64,000 nucleotides of DNA. It comes from Citrobacter enshiensis. Lineage in GTDB: Bacteria > Pseudomonadota > Gammaproteobacteria > Enterobacterales > Enterobacteriaceae. Positions 37,862 through 48,660 of this stretch are shown one piece after another. The stretch covers positions 1,364,001 to 1,428,000 of the forward strand of contig NZ_CP119862.1 of assembly GCF_029338175.1 (NCBI RefSeq), given 5' to 3'. Under the pieces are notes generated by a model. That model was given only the letters and a program-made list of their open reading frames with translations, searched no databases and had not been told where the DNA came from. Numbering within the stretch: position 1 is the first letter of the stretch; every line of letters starts with the position of its first letter. Made by a program: the position numbers and the translations under genes.

Positions 37862-39133
37862 TTAGCTTTGCTGATAAGACGTCGCCGTAGTCCGGCAATC
37901 CGGGCAGATGAATGCGTAAAGCATCCCTTCACCGTATTGTTCAATATCGGCATAATCTAGCTGCGCGAGAAACATCATCGTCCGGGAACATTCCGGGCAA
38001 TGAGGATAAAGCGCATCCTGAATCCAGGTTGGATGCCCACCCAGTTGTGAAAAGGATGTCGGTAAAAAGGGGTCTGCTGCAAAAAGGGGAGATCTTGTAT
38101 TCCCCAATTGCATGCCATTAATTGGCAGTCGGCGCCACTCCTGGACATCTTCTGGTAACCAGGACGGCGGTACATTTTTTGGGGACAAATGAGCGCAGCC
38201 GAGTGAATCAACGTAGCCGAAAACGGTGCTGTAAGCGGTGCAGCACTCACAGGTCACGACACGAATGATATCGGTCACGGGTTCAGTCAGGAGACCAGCA
38301 GCTTTCAGGTCAACTTCAAATAGATTTGCCAAAGGCAATGTGCAATGCGGACAGGCATCGCTGTGTTCACCCGCGACGCGCAAAACAGCAGAAGATGCGG
38401 CAGTTTGCTTCACCAGATGAAAACACTGAGAAAAATAGAGATTGCGCCTTTGGCCTTCAGCGGTTAATTCCCAGCCTGCCACATGCGCATATTCTTCTGG
38501 CGCAACGTACAGTGAATTGCGCCACGGCGGCGGGTTTTGACGCCACCGGGCAAAACGTTCGACGACGGCGTCATCCCCCATCCATGCCAGGCATTGAAGG
38601 ATCTCATTTCTATTTTCCGCATCCACCTCGACCCGCTGTAATAGCGTATCGCGCACATCCGGGGGCGCGCGATGGAAAGGCAGAGGATAATCGCATTCAA
38701 AATCCTCATCCTGGACCCATTCTCTTAAACACGCATCCAGGTTCGCGTGGGTAAATGCGGCAAGATAAAGGCAGATTTCCTGAGCTTGCGTATATTGACC
38801 CGACTCAAAGCGTGACATGGCATACTCTGCCATGCGGCGGGCTTCTGCGGGTTGTAGCTGCTGGTAAAGCACATCGGTTGGGATGGGGCAAGGCTGCCAG
38901 TCGATTAACGGATCGTGTTTCCGCGGCTGATGAATAATTTTCAGCATTTCAACCGGATCGCCCACTCCTGCAAATGCATTCACGGTTTTCTTATTTTTTC
39001 GGATAAATTCATCGTGCTCGCGTTTCTTTTGGGCATGAATGCAGGGCATGCAATATCCTTGTGTACGCGCTGCGGTTTCCGGAAGAATACAGTTTAAGCA
39101 ATCAGGATTTTTACAGGGAAGGCGCTCGCTCAT
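37862..39133 (-). CDS. Hypothetical protein rich in CxxC zinc-knuckle motifs (DUF1963-like C-terminus)
   Basis: 423 aa, function not recognised. The N-terminus has a Cys cluster (C7, C12, C15, C28, C31: CKNPDCLNC...GYCMPC). The middle (about 90-240) looks helical. The C-terminal half has four more knuckles (CPHC, CECC, CPEC, CPDC), expected to bind two zinc ions. The segment GGHPTWIQDALYPHCPECSRTMMFLAQLD resembles the YwqG/DUF1963 family, whose members include proteins near polymorphic toxin loci; that link is from memory. Start: ATG at 39133 with GTGGAG 8 bases upstream (a GTG at 39148 is the alternative). It is absent between eutR and hemF in E. coli K-12 as far as I recall. It lies downstream of the ankyrin gene on the same strand, 167 bases away. 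Confidence 0.8.
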   Translation of the reverse strand: MSERLPCKNPDCLNCILPETAARTQGYCMPCIHAQKKREHDEFIRKNKKTVNAFAGVGDPVEMLKIIHQPRKHDPLIDWQPCPIPTDVLYQQLQPAEARRMAEYAMSRFESGQYTQAQEICLYLAAFTHANLDACLREWVQDEDFECDYPLPFHRAPPDVRDTLLQRVEVDAENRNEILQCLAWMGDDAVVERFARWRQNPPPWRNSLYVAPEEYAHVAGWELTAEGQRRNLYFSQCFHLVKQTAASSAVLRVAGEHSDACPHCTLPLANLFEVDLKAAGLLTEPVTDIIRVVTCECCTAYSTVFGYVDSLGCAHLSPKNVPPSWLPEDVQEWRRLPINGMQLGNTRSPLFAADPFLPTSFSQLGGHPTWIQDALYPHCPECSRTMMFLAQLDYADIEQYGEGMLYAFICPDCRTTATSYQQS

Positions 39134-39179
39134 TGGGTTTTGCTCCACGCGTGTAATGACATGCTAATAGTTCATCGTT

Positions 39180-39204
39180 ATAGGTTAGAACCTATCCCAA
39201 TAGG
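39180..39204. promoter_or_regulatory. Nested inverted repeats upstream of the CxxC-rich gene
   Basis: ATAGGTT-AG-AACCTAT (39180-39195) is a perfect 7-bp dyad; CCTAT at 39191-39195 can instead pair with ATAGG at 39200-39204. It lies 47-71 bases upstream of the ATG at 39133, in the 167-bp gap after the ankyrin gene, where an operator would be expected. The gap is AT-rich and has no ORF. Confidence 0.45.
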
Positions 39205-39300
39205 ATTTTATTCCAGACAATAATGCCGCATGAAATGGGTGTTATCCTGGCAGTGGCAGAATGCGATATAAGCGCTCTGAACTTTGTAAAAATCGCTGCG

Positions 39301-40350
39301 TTATCGAAGGTAAGCAACCGCACCTAACGGGATGGGCTCAGGGTTGTTCAGTACCCAGATAACAGCCAGTTCAGCGAGTCGTGTCAATGATTCATCTGCC
39401 ATAGTAACGTCGGCTTTGATTATCTGTCGGGCCTCTTGCGACTGGCCTTCGTTAAGCGGCATACCTGTTTGAAAGTATTGAGGCAGGGCAGCCAGCATGT
39501 CGCGATAATTAGTATCCCAGTTGGCTCCACCGTTTCGCTGAAGCTCGTCACTGATTTTTCCCGTTATTCTGATCGCTTCCCCTTGGACGGTTTTCGCTGC
39601 GCCGCTTGAAGGAACCAACATTGACCAAAGTGTTGCATATTGCTCATTCCATGTACCGGGAGCAAGTACGATCGGCGAAAAACCATCATGGATGATTCGT
39701 TGCACAACGGGCTGGGTGCCAAAAATTTCATATAACTGCGTCAGGGCAGCGTCGGTATCGGGGAGTAATTCCCGGTTGAATTTTTCTCGATGAAACTCGA
39801 AGTTTTCACCCATTCGCGTGACGGATGTTCGCATTTTTTCCGTAATGGGCGTACCTGCTTTTACCAGCAGGGCAGCAATGGGCGCTAAGTTTCGAATGCC
39901 TGCATTATTTGCTGCCGCCAGCGCTTTCTCAAGCGGTGTTTCGCCCCGATCATTTTGGATGAGAACACTGGCGCCGTGGTTAAGCAATTGCTGAACCATG
40001 TTCAACGATTTGCAGGCGGCTAGATGCAGGGGCGTATCGCCATACTGGTCGCGGGCTTCTGTATCTGCGCCCAGTTCCAGAAAAATAGCCAAATCACCGC
40101 TGAACCGCATCGCGTGTTGATGAAGCGGGGTACGTTGATAGCGATCCCACTTATTAATATCCGCCCCTTTTTCAACAAGCCAGCGAACAAGTTCATCTGG
40201 AATAGCGGAAAAACTCAGCGCGACATCTTTATTATCACCGTTCGTGGCATCCAGTTCGCATTTATCAAAAACGGCTTTTAGTTTAGCTACGTTCCCTTCC
40301 TGTATTAATTCCCGAAAATCTTTCGGTAGGGCTTTCAGTTTTTTGTCCAT
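39301..40350 (-). CDS. Ankyrin-repeat protein of unknown function
   Basis: 349 aa, no signal peptide or membrane segment, so cytosolic. Residues about 10-150 hold about four ankyrin repeats (LVRWLVEKGADINKWD; RTPLHQHAMRFSGDLAIFLELGADTEARD; GDTPLHLAACKSLNMVQQLLNHGASVLIQND; GETPLEKALAAANN). The C-terminal ~190 residues are a separate domain I do not recognise (PDTDAALTQLYEIFGTQPVVQRIIHDG...). Start ATG 40350 is preceded by GAGGGAAC; a GTG four codons upstream is the alternative. Base composition looks a little more AT-rich than flanking genes. It may be a protein-interaction or immunity-type protein; this is inference only. Confidence 0.85.
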   Translation of the reverse strand: MDKKLKALPKDFRELIQEGNVAKLKAVFDKCELDATNGDNKDVALSFSAIPDELVRWLVEKGADINKWDRYQRTPLHQHAMRFSGDLAIFLELGADTEARDQYGDTPLHLAACKSLNMVQQLLNHGASVLIQNDRGETPLEKALAAANNAGIRNLAPIAALLVKAGTPITEKMRTSVTRMGENFEFHREKFNRELLPDTDAALTQLYEIFGTQPVVQRIIHDGFSPIVLAPGTWNEQYATLWSMLVPSSGAAKTVQGEAIRITGKISDELQRNGGANWDTNYRDMLAALPQYFQTGMPLNEGQSQEARQIIKADVTMADESLTRLAELAVIWVLNNPEPIPLGAVAYLR

Positions 40351-40410
40351 GTGTTCCCTCACTCTCTGTTTGGTATATACCCAACATACTCCAATATGTT
40401 TACCGCAGGA

Positions 40411-42182
<1,772 letters not shown>

Positions 42183-42215
42183 ACGGCCTGAGTTGTAATA
42201 AAAATAAGTTCCAGA

Positions 42216-42344
42216 TGTACCCGTCATACTTCAACTTGCATGTGCGTTGGCTGCGTTCGCTCACGCCAGTCACTGACTTTAGTCAGCTCCTGAAGATTCA
42301 CTCACTTGCCACCTTCCTGCAACTCGAATTATTTAGGGTATATA
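42216..42344. repeat. ERIC (enterobacterial repetitive intergenic consensus) element
   Basis: About 129 bp and apparently full length. Ends TACCCGTCATACTTCAA and TATTTAGGGTATATA are inverted, with the typical core GCGTTGGCTGCGTTCGCTCA, AGTCACTGACTTTAGTCAG and GCCACCTTCCTGCAACTCGA. It sits in the 337-bp amiA-ypeA gap between divergent genes, upstream of both starts. The rest of that gap (42345-42519) is AT-rich and presumably holds the ypeA promoter; I see no other element. Confidence 0.95.
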
Positions 42345-42519
42345 TATCGTACCGTGTAATCCGTTACGACTGTTCAGGATGAGAATTGTTTTACGTTTCA
42401 TTTCAATACGTGACAATGCGCTATTATGCCATTTTTTTCGCCGCTTCGCGTCAGATATTGGCTAAATCAGACGATCGCGCCATAATCACAGTTTTTAACC
42501 CTAAAAGGTAACTCATACC

Positions 42520-42945
42520 ATGGAGATACGCGTTTTCCGCCAGCAAGATTTCGAAGAGGTGATCACTCTCTGGGAGCGCTGCGATCTGTTGCGTCCATGG
42601 AACGATCCGGAAATGGATATCGAGCGTAAGGTGAACCATGACGTCAGCTTGTTCCTGGTCGCTGAGGTGAACGGCGAAGTTGTCGGCACGGTGATGGGGG
42701 GATACGACGGGCATCGCGGTTCGGCGTACTATCTTGGCGTGCATCCGGAGTTTCGTGGTCGTGGCATCGCCAATGCGCTACTGAACCGTCTGGAGAAAAA
42801 GCTGATTGCGCGCGGCTGCCCGAAAATTCAAATCATGGTGCGGGACGATAACGACGTCGTGCTGGGCATGTATGAGCGCCTGGGCTACGAGCACAGCGAT
42901 GTGCTGATTTTGGGTAAGCGTTTGATTGAAGATGAAGAGTATTGA
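42520..42945 (+). CDS. ypeA: YpeA, GNAT-family N-acetyltransferase
   Basis: 141 aa GNAT protein, E. coli YpeA. The acetyl-CoA binding motif A is [22 protein letters not shown] (about residues 75-96), with the C-terminal [18 protein letters not shown]. Substrate unknown. SD AAAAGGTAAC upstream of ATG 42520. Its end overlaps the next gene by 14 bases. Confidence 0.93.
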   Translation: MEIRVFRQQDFEEVITLWERCDLLRPWNDPEMDIERKVNHDVSLFLVAEVNGEVVGTVMGGYDGHRGSAYYLGVHPEFRGRGIANALLNRLEKKLIARGCPKIQIMVRDDNDVVLGMYERLGYEHSDVLILGKRLIEDEEY

Positions 42946-43381
42946 GTTTCATCCTGGCGATTATGATAGTCACGGACGTTTGCGCCTGCCTTTTCTGTTC
43001 TGGTGCGTACTGTTGCTACAGGCGCGTACCTGGGTATTGTTTGTGATTGCGGGAGCATCCCGTGACCAGGGCAATACGCTGCTTAATCTGTTTTATCCCG
43101 ATCACGATTCTTTTTGGCTGGGGCTAATCCCTGGCGTACCCGCCGTGCTGGCGTTTTTACTCAGCGGGCGGCGCTTTGCGTTTCCGGTTCTGTGGCACGG
43201 ATTTCGCGCGCTTTTGATTTTAGCCCAATCGGTGCTGCTTTGTTGGCAACCGGTATTATGGTTGATGGGGGAGCCGGTCAGCGGCGTCGGACTGGCGCTG
43301 GTCGTGGTGGATATTATCGCGCTTATCTGGCTGGTGACCCATCGGCGTTTACGCGCCTGTTTTGCCATTGAAAAAGAATAA
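42932..43381 (+). CDS. yfeZ: YfeZ, inner-membrane protein (DUF2919)
   Basis: 149 aa with about four membrane helices ([80 protein letters not shown]). DUF2919 family. The start is taken at ATG 42932 ([10 protein letters not shown]), inside the ypeA end; TTG 42926 is possible. No clear ribosome site, so it probably depends on translational coupling to ypeA. Function unknown. Confidence 0.88.
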   Translation: MKSIEFHPGDYDSHGRLRLPFLFWCVLLLQARTWVLFVIAGASRDQGNTLLNLFYPDHDSFWLGLIPGVPAVLAFLLSGRRFAFPVLWHGFRALLILAQSVLLCWQPVLWLMGEPVSGVGLALVVVDIIALIWLVTHRRLRACFAIEKE

Positions 43382-43382
43382 C

Positions 43383-43410
43383 GGCACTTTTTAACGAAGC
43401 TGGACTCCAA
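43383..43410 (+). promoter_or_regulatory. Candidate sigma-E promoter for yfeY
   Basis: GGCACTT (43383-43389), 16 bases, then TCCAA (43406-43410), close to the sigma-E pattern GGAACTT(N15-19)TCNNA. It lies 32 bases before the yfeY start. E. coli yfeY is a known sigma-E regulon member, which supports the reading. Confidence 0.55.
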
Positions 43411-43441
43411 CCAACGTTGATTAATAAAGAAAGGAAGTGAG

Positions 43442-44017
43442 ATGAAATCGCTGCGTTTGCTTTTATGTGCGATGCCGCTGGCGCTGACCGGCTGTTCGAC
43501 GCTCTCGTCTGTAAACTGGTCCGCCGCAAATCCGTGGAACTGGTTTGGATCATCGACGGAAGTCACCGAACAAGGCGTTGGAACATTAACGGCGTCCACC
43601 CCGCTTGATGAAAGCGCCATTGCCGACGCGCTGGATGGCGACTATCGCCTGCGTAGCGGGATGAAAACGGATAACGGCAATGTCGTACGTTATTTCGAGG
43701 CGATGAAGGGTGACAAAGTGGCGATGGTGATCAACGGCGACCAGGGAACCATCAGCCGGATTGCTGTATTGGACAGTGAGATTCCGGCACACACCGGCGT
43801 TGAGATCGGTACACCGTTTAGCGACCTTTACAGTAAGGCGTTCGGCAACTGCGCGTTAGCCTCTGGTGACGATAGCAATGCTGTAGAGTGTAAAGCGGAA
43901 GGAAGTCAGCATGTTAGCTATGTTTTTTCTGGCGAATGGAGCGGTCCTGAAGGGTTGATGCCCTCTGATGACACTCTGAAAAACTGGACGGTGAGCAAAA
44001 TTATCTGGCGTCGTTAA
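43442..44017 (+). CDS. yfeY: YfeY, sigma-E-regulated lipoprotein
   Basis: 191 aa with a lipoprotein signal (MKSLRLLLCAMPLALTGC; lipobox LTGC, lipidated Cys18; Ser at +2 predicts outer-membrane sorting). DUF1131 family in E. coli. The C-terminal half is a soluble periplasmic domain with a Cys pair (NCALASGDDSNAVEC). Function unknown, but envelope stress control is expected. SD AAGGAAGTGAG. Confidence 0.94.
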   Translation: MKSLRLLLCAMPLALTGCSTLSSVNWSAANPWNWFGSSTEVTEQGVGTLTASTPLDESAIADALDGDYRLRSGMKTDNGNVVRYFEAMKGDKVAMVINGDQGTISRIAVLDSEIPAHTGVEIGTPFSDLYSKAFGNCALASGDDSNAVECKAEGSQHVSYVFSGEWSGPEGLMPSDDTLKNWTVSKIIWRR

Positions 44018-44114
44018 TTTGCGTCTGAACAAACCGCCCCGCAGAAAATACGGTTACAATAGCCCCCATCAATAATGCCACCCAGTCGTGGCATTCTCAT
44101 ATTCAGGAGGAATA

Positions 44115-45014
44115 ATGTCTCAGGTTCAGAGTGGCATTTTGCCAGAACATTGCCGTGCGGCGATTTGGATTGAAGCCAATGTTAAAGGGGAGGTTGATGC
44201 CCTGCGTGCGGCGAGCAAAGCGTTTGCCGACAAACTGGCAACCTTCGAAGCGAAATTCCCGGATGCGCACTTAGGCGCCGTCGTGGCTTTCGGCAACAAC
44301 ACCTGGCGTGCCCTCAGCGGTGGCGTCGGCGCAGAAGAGCTGAAAGATTTTATCCCTTACGGTAAAGGTCTGGCGCCAGCAACGCAGTACGATGTGCTTA
44401 TCCATATTTTGTCCCTGCGTCATGACGTGAATTTCTCCGTCGCGCAGGCGGCGATGGAAGCCTTTGGCGACTGCATTGAGGTGAAAGAAGAGATCCACGG
44501 TTTCCGTTGGGTAGAAGAGCGTGACCTCAGCGGCTTTGTCGATGGTACTGAAAACCCGGCTGGCGTTGAGACGCGACGTGAAGTTGCGGTCATTAAAGAC
44601 GGCGTTGATGCGGGCGGCAGCTATGTGTTCGTTCAGCGTTGGGAACACAACCTGAAGCAGCTCAACCGCATGAGCATCCACGATCAGGAGATGATGATTG
44701 GCCGCACCAAAGAAGCCAACGAAGAGATCGACGGCGACGATCGTCCGGAGACCTCTCACCTGAGCCGCGTGGATCTGAAAGAAGAAGGTAAAGGGCTGAA
44801 AATTGTCCGTCAGAGTCTGCCGTACGGGACGGCCAGCGGCACACATGGCCTCTATTTCTGCGCCTACTGCGCGCGTTTGTACAATATCGAACAGCAGTTG
44901 TTGAGCATGTTCGGCGACACCGACGGCAAACGCGATGCCATGTTGCGCTTCACCAGACCGGTCACCGGCGGCTATTACTTCGCGCCGTCACTGGATCGTT
45001 TGATGGCGCTGTAA
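44115..45014 (+). CDS. yfeX: YfeX, dye-decolourising haem peroxidase
   Basis: 299 aa DyP-type peroxidase, E. coli YfeX length; acts on porphyrinogens and dyes. Its proposed deferrochelatase role is disputed. The distal Asp motif [11 protein letters not shown] and the proximal-His region ([13 protein letters not shown]...[11 protein letters not shown]) are visible, as are the C-terminal [16 protein letters not shown] and [12 protein letters not shown]. No signal peptide, so cytosolic. ATG 44115 with CAGGAGGA upstream; a longer ATG 9 codons upstream lacks support. Confidence 0.95.
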   Translation: MSQVQSGILPEHCRAAIWIEANVKGEVDALRAASKAFADKLATFEAKFPDAHLGAVVAFGNNTWRALSGGVGAEELKDFIPYGKGLAPATQYDVLIHILSLRHDVNFSVAQAAMEAFGDCIEVKEEIHGFRWVEERDLSGFVDGTENPAGVETRREVAVIKDGVDAGGSYVFVQRWEHNLKQLNRMSIHDQEMMIGRTKEANEEIDGDDRPETSHLSRVDLKEEGKGLKIVRQSLPYGTASGTHGLYFCAYCARLYNIEQQLLSMFGDTDGKRDAMLRFTRPVTGGYYFAPSLDRLMAL

Positions 45015-45040
45015 GTCGCTAATTGCTTTGCATGTGCTGA

Positions 45041-45076
45041 AAGGCCAGTCAGTGATGTCACTGACTGGCCTTTTTG
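45041..45076. terminator. Strong terminator between yfeX and murP
   Basis: Perfect 14-bp stem AAGGCCAGTCAGTG / CACTGACTGGCCTT with a 4-base loop and five T on the plus strand; ends yfeX. Only three A precede it on the left, so it is weaker for murP coming from the right. The E. coli gene yfeW is missing from this gap. Confidence 0.92.
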
Positions 45077-45153
45077 TTATTCACGTTTCAGCGTGGTGCG
45101 GGGGTATAACTGACGGCAAGCAGGGAAGCAAAGCGTCAGGTGATTGCCATTTT

Positions 45154-46578
45154 TTAATCCAGATCCACGTTACGGCAGCCAAAGAGAACCGTAAAAATAA
45201 AACCGCTCGTCCAGGAAATCAGTATGCCGCCGGCATACACCGCCATTGCAGGGAGGATGCCTTGCGCAGAGGTCATTAATGGCAGGGCCACCAGACCGGA
45301 GGGACCAAAGGCGCTGTTTAACCCCATCGGCAGACCGGACCAGGCCACCAGACCGATAAACAGACCTCCGGCAGCGCCGCCGAAGCAGGCGGTGATAAAG
45401 GGTTTCATTCGCGGCAATGTGACGCCATAAATCAGCGGTTCGCCGACGCCGAGTAAACCTGGAATGATCGCGCCGCGAACCTGGCTGCGTAACGTGCTGT
45501 GTTTTTCTGCCCGCCAGTAGAGCGCCAGCGCGGCCCCGACCTGACCCGCGCCCGCCATAGAAAGAATTGGGAACAGGCTGTTAAAACCCTGACTGCTCAT
45601 TAACGCCAGATAGACGGGAATAAACCCCTGATGCACGCCAAAGACGACAGAAATCAGAAAAAGCCCGGCGAGGACGGCACAGCCCAGCGGATTGCTGTTG
45701 AGATGGATAAAGAGCCACGACATCCCTTCGAACAACCATCCGCCCAGCGGCATAATCACCAGATAAGCCAGAATGGCCGTGATCACCAGAGTTAGCATGG
45801 AGGTCAGAAGCATATCCAGATCGTCAGGCATAAAACGGCGAATCAGACCTTCAATGCGCGCGCTGGCCCAGGCGGCGATCAGGACGCCAATAATGTTGCC
45901 GCGCGGGTCTATCGTCAGCCCGAAGAAATCCTGAAGACCGGAGTAATAACCCGTGGTGGCGCTCGGGTTGTATCCCAGCAAGAACAGCGAAGCGATGATT
46001 GCACCGTTAACCCCTGTGCCGCCAAACGCCTGCGCCGCGTTGTAACCAATAAGAATGACCAGAAAGGTAAAGAGTCCTTTGCTGAAGACTTTCATAAAGT
46101 TCAGCGCATCGGGAAGCGTGCCGGTCGCATCGGCCGGGACGTGCATCACGGTGCCGAGGAGCGTTGCAATCCCGAGTAACAGACCTGCAGCAATAAAACC
46201 GGGGATCAGCGGGGTGAAAATAGTGGCAAACTTTGACAGAAATTGCTGAATCCCGGATGTCTGCTTCGCTTTAATCTGGCGTTTGTTCTGCGCAGCGATT
46301 TCCGCAGCCTGCGGGGTCACCGTTTCGCCAAGCAACACGTTCATGGCATCTGCCGCGCGTTGCGCTTTACCCGGGCCAAAAATAACCTGCACCTGGTCAT
46401 CAGAGAGCAGGACACCTTTCACGCCTTCCAGCGTTTTGATGGCGGGATCAATCAGACTGCTGTCATGCACTGACAGCCGCAAGCGGGTCATACAGTTGCC
46501 GCATTTGGAAATATTAGCGGCACCACCGACCCGGTCGATGATGGTATTCAGGAGTGCGTTGCTGATGTCTTTTGCCAT
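45154..46578 (-). CDS. murP: MurP, PTS permease for N-acetylmuramic acid (EIIBC)
   Basis: Takes up and phosphorylates MurNAc to MurNAc-6-phosphate; it has no EIIA and borrows EIIA-Glc (crr, also in this window). 474 aa. EIIB domain first (about 1-90) with the phospho-Cys in [16 protein letters not shown], then a linker and a multi-spanning EIIC domain from about residue 120 ([48 protein letters not shown]). It is 5 bases downstream of murQ, same transcript. Confidence 0.96.
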   Translation of the reverse strand: MAKDISNALLNTIIDRVGGAANISKCGNCMTRLRLSVHDSSLIDPAIKTLEGVKGVLLSDDQVQVIFGPGKAQRAADAMNVLLGETVTPQAAEIAAQNKRQIKAKQTSGIQQFLSKFATIFTPLIPGFIAAGLLLGIATLLGTVMHVPADATGTLPDALNFMKVFSKGLFTFLVILIGYNAAQAFGGTGVNGAIIASLFLLGYNPSATTGYYSGLQDFFGLTIDPRGNIIGVLIAAWASARIEGLIRRFMPDDLDMLLTSMLTLVITAILAYLVIMPLGGWLFEGMSWLFIHLNSNPLGCAVLAGLFLISVVFGVHQGFIPVYLALMSSQGFNSLFPILSMAGAGQVGAALALYWRAEKHSTLRSQVRGAIIPGLLGVGEPLIYGVTLPRMKPFITACFGGAAGGLFIGLVAWSGLPMGLNSAFGPSGLVALPLMTSAQGILPAMAVYAGGILISWTSGFIFTVLFGCRNVDLD

Positions 46579-46583
46579 TCGCG

Positions 46584-47480
46584 TTACTCCTCTTCCAGTG
46601 CCCGGCGAATGAAGCCGCCATGTTGCTCAAGCCGTAATCTGGCTTCTGTTGCATCGAGGTTTTTCAGCAGCATGATAATGGCGGTTTTGCAGTGACGCGC
46701 ACACGCCAGCAGCGCGTCCTCGGCTTGTTGCTCAGTACAGCCTGTTGCATTTTTGACGATATTGACCTGGCGGGCATTCAGTTTTTCATTGGTGGCGACA
46801 ACGTCCACCATCAGATTTCCGAATACCTTTCCTGATTTAATCATCAGACCGGTCGAAAGCATGTTGAGTACGAGCTTTTGCGCGGTGCCAGCTTTCATCC
46901 GAGAAGAACCGGTGACCACTTCTGCGCCGACCACGGGGGTGATGGCCAGCTCCGCGGTTTTTGACACATCGCTGCCCGGATTACAGGAGATCCCGATCGT
47001 CCGGCAACCGATTTTACGTGCATATTCCAGTCCGGCAATGACATACGGAGTACGACCGCTGGCAGCGATGCCAACAACCACATCGTGGTTGTTCAAGGCG
47101 AGGCTTTTCAGGTCATTGATGCCGAGTTCCCGGTCATCTTCTGCTCCTTCAATTGCGTGCTGTAGCGCGCGATCGCCGCCAGCAATCACCCCCACGACGA
47201 TTCCGGGGGCCACGCCGTAAGTCGGGGGGCATTCACTGGCATCAAGGACTCCCAGGCGGCCTGAGGTGCCTGCGCCTGTATAAATCAGACGTCCGCCAGC
47301 GCTGACCTGAGCCGTAATCATATCAATGGCCGCTGCGATTTCTGGCAGCACACGCTCTACCGCAAGGGGAACGGTTTTATCCTCATTATTGATGATTTGG
47401 CACATCTCTACTGTAGATACACGGTCAATTTCTGCTGAGGCGCGGTTCGCCCCTTCGGTAATCATCTTTTCAAGTTGCAT
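46584..47480 (-). CDS. murQ: MurNAc-6-phosphate etherase
   Basis: Cleaves the lactyl ether of MurNAc-6-P to GlcNAc-6-P and lactate, in peptidoglycan recycling and MurNAc use. 298 aa with a SIS domain ([72 protein letters not shown]). The etherase Glu lies in the SECPPTYG loop. First gene of murQ-murP, divergent from murR. Confidence 0.97.
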   Translation of the reverse strand: MQLEKMITEGANRASAEIDRVSTVEMCQIINNEDKTVPLAVERVLPEIAAAIDMITAQVSAGGRLIYTGAGTSGRLGVLDASECPPTYGVAPGIVVGVIAGGDRALQHAIEGAEDDRELGINDLKSLALNNHDVVVGIAASGRTPYVIAGLEYARKIGCRTIGISCNPGSDVSKTAELAITPVVGAEVVTGSSRMKAGTAQKLVLNMLSTGLMIKSGKVFGNLMVDVVATNEKLNARQVNIVKNATGCTEQQAEDALLACARHCKTAIIMLLKNLDATEARLRLEQHGGFIRRALEEE

Positions 47481-47525
47481 GATGCGGGCTGCCTTACAGG
47501 TTCGTTGTTACCCCAGGATATAACT

Positions 47526-47540
47526 GGAATCATATATTTC
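47526..47540. promoter_or_regulatory. Candidate MurR operator 1
   Basis: GGAAT-CATAT-ATTTC, an inverted repeat with the same layout (GGAAT-N5-ATTYC) as the site at 47637-47651. It lies 46-60 bases upstream of the murQ start in the murQ-murR gap. MurR of E. coli is known to bind inverted repeats in this gap. Confidence 0.5.
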
Positions 47541-47553
47541 ATAAAATTAAACA

Positions 47554-47568
47554 CAATGAGAATCATTG
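47554..47568. promoter_or_regulatory. 15-bp palindrome between the two candidate MurR sites
   Basis: CAATGA-GAA-TCATTG, perfect arms. It resembles the core of a Fur box (ATGAGAATCATT) but could equally be a further regulator or RNA-polymerase region dyad of the divergent mur promoters. Confidence 0.4.
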
Positions 47569-47636
47569 AGTCACAGCGCGGAGTGTGAGGACAATCAAAC
47601 TCTGATGGCCTTTATGGTATGCTGCGCTGACGGTTT

Positions 47637-47651
47637 GGAATTTTTGATTCC
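47637..47651. promoter_or_regulatory. Candidate MurR operator 2
   Basis: GGAAT-TTTTG-ATTCC, perfect 5-bp arms, 24 bases upstream of the murR start codon. Same architecture as 47526-47540; placement suits autorepression of murR. Confidence 0.5.
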
Positions 47652-47675
47652 ATGATGACGGGGAGCTGGAGCGAT

Positions 47676-48536
47676 ATGTTTTATCTGACGAAAATGCGCA
47701 ATGCAGAGGGAGAATTCACGGAAAATGAGCAGAAAATTGCCGGGTTTCTTTTGGCGAACGTCAGTGAGCTGAAGGCAGTCTCTTCCCGTAGCATGGCAAA
47801 ACAGCTGGATGTGAGTCAGTCCAGTATCGTGAAATTTGCCCAGAAGCTTGGGGCAAAAGGCTTTACTGAACTCAGAATGGCGTTGATTGAAGAGTACAGT
47901 ATCAGCCGGGAAAAAAAGCATGATACGGCGCTGCATCTGCACAGCACCATTACCAGTGAAGACAGCCTGGAAGTTATCGCCCGCAAACTTAACCGGGAAA
48001 AAATGTTTGCCCTTGAACAAACCTGCAGTCTGATGGATTTCGCTCGCCTGCAAGCGGTCATCGGGGCGATCAGCAAAGCCAGTCTCATTCAGATAACCGG
48101 AGTAGGCGGTTCCTCCCTCGTAGGACGGGATTTATCGTACAAGCTCATGAAAATTGGCTATCGCGTTGCCTGTGAGGTGGATACCCATGTTCAGGCAACG
48201 GTCGCGCAGGCCCTGCAAAAAGGGGATGTGCAGATAGCGATCTCCTACAGCGGTTCGAAAAAGGAAATCGTGTTGTGCGCTGAAGCGGCGCGTCAACAAG
48301 GGGCCACCGTTGTTGCAATCACATCACTGAGTGATTCGCCGTTACGCCGCCTGGCGCATTACACGCTGGACACGGTATCCGGGGAGACCGAATGGCGAAG
48401 CTCTTCCATGTCAACGCGAACCGCGCAGAATTCAGTGACCGACCTTCTCTTTATCGGCATGGTACAGCTTAACGACGTTGAGTCCCTGCGCATGATCGAA
48501 CGCAGTAGCCAACTGATTAAGCAGTTGGGTAAATAG
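47676..48536 (+). CDS. murR: MurR, RpiR-family repressor of MurNAc catabolism
   Basis: 286 aa (E. coli 285). N-terminal RpiR helix-turn-helix (about 1-77; [28 protein letters not shown]), then a SIS sugar-phosphate domain (about 125-265; [59 protein letters not shown]) that binds MurNAc-6-P and releases the DNA. ATG 47676 ([12 protein letters not shown]) is used, with GGAG 6 bases upstream; an ATG 8 codons upstream overlaps the operator. Confidence 0.95.
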   Translation: MFYLTKMRNAEGEFTENEQKIAGFLLANVSELKAVSSRSMAKQLDVSQSSIVKFAQKLGAKGFTELRMALIEEYSISREKKHDTALHLHSTITSEDSLEVIARKLNREKMFALEQTCSLMDFARLQAVIGAISKASLIQITGVGGSSLVGRDLSYKLMKIGYRVACEVDTHVQATVAQALQKGDVQIAISYSGSKKEIVLCAEAARQQGATVVAITSLSDSPLRRLAHYTLDTVSGETEWRSSSMSTRTAQNSVTDLLFIGMVQLNDVESLRMIERSSQLIKQLGK

Positions 48537-48660
48537 CGCGCTGATTTTTTACTTAAGATTTACCTGAATTAGTGAGCTGTTCCGCAGCACTTATTTGTTA
48601 TTGCTGTATTTTCAGTGTTAATGGAGTGTAAGGCTCTGTATTCAAATGGAGAACATTGAA

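Noticed and set aside
37862-40350. The accessory pair as a prophage remnant or genomic island
   Set aside because: No integrase, attachment repeat, tRNA or transposase was seen at either edge.
47554-47568. Calling CAATGAGAATCATTG a Fur box
   Set aside because: The match covers only the core, and a mur operon gives no functional support; kept as an unnamed palindrome.
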